Shown here: one piece after another, positions 62,181-64,000 of the stretch | Position numbering within the stretch: position 1 is the first letter of the stretch | Layout: each line of letters opens with the position of its first letter | Assembly (NCBI RefSeq): GCF_001854185.1 | Contig: NZ_CP017603.1 | Span: 372,001 to 436,000 of the forward strand | DNA from: Clostridium formicaceticum | GTDB taxonomy: Bacteria; Bacillota; Clostridia; Peptostreptococcales; Natronincolaceae | DNA: 64,000 nucleotides | Direction: 5' to 3' | Notes under the pieces: generated by a model | What the model was told of the DNA's origin: nothing | The model's database searches: none | What the model saw: only the letters and a program-made list of their open reading frames with translations | Made by a program: the position numbers and the translations under genes

Positions 62181-62215
62181 GTAAAGTATTTGATAATAAG
62201 ATAAATTCGACTACA

Positions 62216-62244
62216 ATCCAGAGGGCGTAAAAACTCCCTCTGAA
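62216..62244 (-). terminator. Weak hairpin after the LysM gene
   Basis: AGAGGG and CCCTCT pair around the sequence CGTAAAAACT just downstream of the LysM gene; no T tract, so its terminator role is doubtful. Confidence 0.35.
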
Positions 62245-62256
62245 TGAAGTCTCATT

Positions 62257-63450
62257 CTATCTTCCCGCTGCTATCAATACATTTTTCTGATGGGCATCAT
62301 CCCTTTTTCCATCTACATGACGCGTACTGTTGGAGAAATATAGGTCACTATGACCTTGAAAATTGTTATTGTTTATGTATTGTACATCATGAGGCATTGC
62401 ACTGGCAGATGCTGCTAATCTTCTGCCATCCACTTCAACAATCACTGGTCTTCTGTTCCAACTATAGTTTCCACCCCATACTTCCTTCATAATAGCAGCA
62501 TCTCTAGCTGTTAGTGGTTCTACATCTGCATGGTTTGCTCCTATGGTACGCTTCATGGTCCATTTTCGCCCTGTATAAAAATCTTCTACGATAAAGACCT
62601 TTCCTATGGGAATGACATACTGTGCTTCTGTCCACCAATCTAATAATTCCCCATATTGAGGACCTGGCGTTGACTTAACAGGAATATGGTATACTGGAAT
62701 TGTCAGTCGATCTCCTAATCTTAATACATGATTATCTCTTAATCCATTGACGTCTTGCAGCTCTTTAAAGGGAATACCATATTGGATAGAAAGATCCCAT
62801 AGGTTATCTCCATTTTTAACAGTATGGGTAACATAGGACTTGCTAGGACTACTGGAAGAATTAGGAGGTGTTGTATTGGAAGCAGGAGGTGTTACTCCTG
62901 ATGATGTTGGTATCGTCACGGTTTGTCCAGGATAAATATGCTGCCCTTCTCTTAAGCCATTGATTTGTAAAAAGTCATTAAGATTCACTTTGAACTTATT
63001 ACTGATAATCCAAGGGGTATCATTGTTTTGAACAGTGTATGTCATTGCACTATTAGAAGCGGCAGGAATCAATACCTTTTGCCCAGGGTAAATATGTTGC
63101 CCCTCTTTTAAACCATTGGCTTTTAAAAAGTCCTTCAGACTTATTTTGAATTTATTGCTGATAATCCATGGCGTATCATTTTGTTGTACAGTATAGGTCG
63201 TCTGCTGCTGTTTTGCTGGCACATTGACAACATCCCCTACGTTAATTGCAGAATTATTCCTATATTGAGGGTTAAGCTGATAAATTTCCTCTAAAGATAC
63301 TTGATATTTTTGAGAAATGATCCAGAGGGTGTCCCCTGTGCCTACTCTATGGGTGACGGTGTTAGCAAAGGTGGGCGTCATTGTTGAAGTGAATACAGCT
63401 GAGGCGATTGCAGTGCCTATCATTATTTTCTTTAATTTCCTATTCATCAT
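62257..63450 (-). CDS. Secreted protein with four LysM domains and an uncharacterised C-terminal domain
   Basis: A 397-residue exported protein with a signal peptide (residues 1-29). Four LysM peptidoglycan-binding repeats start near residues 33, 84, 135 and 207, each with the GDTLWIIS/NDTPWIIS-type opening and a closing VPA/IPA; repeats two and three are nearly identical. A Ser/Thr/Pro linker precedes the fourth. The last ~125 residues (ARDAAIMKEVWGG, SWNRRPVIVEVDGRRLAASA, then SNSTRHVDGKRDDAHQ) form a conserved-looking domain I cannot name; it resembles domains at the end of other clostridial spore or cell-wall LysM proteins. AGGAGG precedes the ATG. Confidence 0.85.
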   Translation of the reverse strand: MMNRKLKKIMIGTAIASAVFTSTMTPTFANTVTHRVGTGDTLWIISQKYQVSLEEIYQLNPQYRNNSAINVGDVVNVPAKQQQTTYTVQQNDTPWIISNKFKISLKDFLKANGLKEGQHIYPGQKVLIPAASNSAMTYTVQNNDTPWIISNKFKVNLNDFLQINGLREGQHIYPGQTVTIPTSSGVTPPASNTTPPNSSSSPSKSYVTHTVKNGDNLWDLSIQYGIPFKELQDVNGLRDNHVLRLGDRLTIPVYHIPVKSTPGPQYGELLDWWTEAQYVIPIGKVFIVEDFYTGRKWTMKRTIGANHADVEPLTARDAAIMKEVWGGNYSWNRRPVIVEVDGRRLAASASAMPHDVQYINNNNFQGHSDLYFSNSTRHVDGKRDDAHQKNVLIAAGR

Positions 63451-63576
63451 TATTGTCCTCCTTTTTAGTCATAAAACACTGATCTTACATAATCTTACAT
63501 TATTTATACATTCGGAAAAAGACACCAAAATCCTTTATGTAAAATTTTCTACCTCATCCACATGTTGTCATAAATG

Positions 63577-63606
63577 AAAAAAGAGGCACCCTTAATGGGT
63601 ACCTTT
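63577..63606 (-). terminator. Terminator after the proV-like gene
   Basis: GGCACCC and GGGTACC form a 7-bp stem followed on the minus strand by TCTTTTTT. Confidence 0.7.
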
Positions 63607-63639
63607 GCTAATAGTGCCATGAATATTGTTTTGTTAAAT

Positions 63640-64000
63640 CTATGCTAGTCCAGATAAAACAGACACCCGCACAATAATGCCTAACAGTTTTTCTGAATCA
63701 TCCACAACAGCTATCGGATACTTTGTATCAATCGCCTTAGGAATCAGCTCTTGTACGTAAATTTCTTGATCCGTTGTATAATAATCTTTTCTTAAAATCT
63801 CCTTCAAAGTTTTATTTTCTTTAATTGCTTCTATCGTATCCTCTATGGTAATAATCCCTTGAAGTTTTCTATCTTTATCAACAACAAAGATACTAGAAAG
63901 ACCGTGATCCTTCATTTCCTTCATTGCTACCTTAGGTCCATCCTTCATAGAAACCAAAGGATTTGGGTGGAACATAATGTGTTTTGCTTGTACCACCTTG
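63640..64000 (-). CDS. Glycine betaine/proline ABC transporter ATPase, C-terminal CBS part (cut by window edge)
   Basis: About 120 residues visible, consisting of a CBS domain pair: KHIMFHPNPLVSMKDGPKVAMKEMKDHGLSSIFVVD and a second repeat ending GIIVRVSVLSGLA. This sequence and ending are those of the CBS tail of ProV/OpuAA-type ATPases, where it senses ionic strength. The frame stays open to the window edge, and a GTG at 63996 has no ribosome-binding site, so the visible piece is very likely the 3' end of a longer gene. Permease and binding-protein genes would be downstream in many operons, but here a terminator follows. Confidence 0.75.
   Translation of the reverse strand, partial: KVVQAKHIMFHPNPLVSMKDGPKVAMKEMKDHGLSSIFVVDKDRKLQGIITIEDTIEAIKENKTLKEILRKDYYTTDQEIYVQELIPKAIDTKYPIAVVDDSEKLLGIIVRVSVLSGLA

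Noticed and set aside
63640-63996. Stand-alone small CBS-domain gene starting at GTG 63996
   Set aside because: The frame remains open to the window edge and the sequence is that of a ProV/OpuAA tail, with no ribosome-binding site before the GTG.

Overview
The window looks like a chromosomal segment of an anaerobic, spore-former-type Firmicute (class Clostridia; gene content and order are close to Alkaliphilus/Natronincola-like organisms). The reasons are the low GC content, strong AGGAGG ribosome-binding sites, the murB-rapZ-yvcK-whiA and uvrBA/uvrC-hprK blocks, an NADH-linked flavin/iron-sulfur module attached to a selenocysteine-containing formate dehydrogenase, and fermentative histidine breakdown. 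Almost all genes are on the minus strand. I see no tRNA, rRNA, CRISPR array or intact insertion sequence. Species assignment is inference.

Layout. 1-469: N-terminal part of a BTAD-type regulator, cut by the left edge; 509-631: a palindromic MITE-like element. 742-5610: histidine catabolism (hutU, ftcD, hutI, fchA; no hutH). 5737-6804: HD-GYP phosphodiesterase. 7019-12023: whiA, Nudix, yvcK, rapZ, murB, plus a small DUF1540 gene. 12100-15895: an orphan solute-binding protein, then MOSC protein, moaA and fdhD, with a molybdenum/tungsten-cofactor riboswitch and terminator in front of moaA. 16100-26383: a ferritin-like protein, then the selenoprotein formate dehydrogenase fdhA (in-frame UGA with a SECIS hairpin) fed by NuoE/HndB/NuoF-like subunits; a second, nearly identical copy of the three electron-input genes lies upstream and is joined to a 306-residue FdhA-like protein that stops before the molybdopterin domain. 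Both copies carry the same promoter with a Rex-like operator. 26500-35354: hprK, uvrC, uvrA, uvrB, with a LexA-box promoter ahead of uvrB. 35480-39597: cell envelope and division (S41 protease, M23 hydrolase, ftsX, ftsE). 39837-43457: 5-formyl-THF cyclo-ligase and a sigma-54-activator two-component system.

43747-43968 is a small molbindin (TOBE/Mop) gene with two in-frame UGA codons inside a well conserved reading frame; it is a candidate double-selenocysteine protein and the most unusual object here. 44019-47245: a copper locus (copA plus three tiny Cys/Met-rich proteins) with a CsoR-type operator inside the promoter spacer. 47552-48685: YibE/F membrane protein. 48841-54024: a compact operon (AIM24, C-C bond lyase, PRTase-TRSP, StiP-type PRTase, HAD) matching the nucleoside-like-metabolite biosynthetic module described from tellurium-resistance (Ter) loci, here without TerD, TelA or ATP-grasp. 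54155-59273: a complete branched-chain-type amino acid ABC transporter with a thiazoline-carboxylate-hydrolase-family enzyme. 59473-61863: Lon-like AAA protease. 62079-62180: a probable relic of an IS200/IS605 right end. 62257-63450: LysM protein. 63640-64000: the C-terminal CBS part of a glycine betaine/proline transporter ATPase, cut by the right edge.

A theme ties several parts together: formate/one-carbon metabolism (FchA, FtcD, 5-FCL, FdhA), the Mo/W cofactor it needs (MoaA, FdhD, MOSC, riboswitch, molbindin), selenium decoding, and NADH-dependent control (Rex-like sites).
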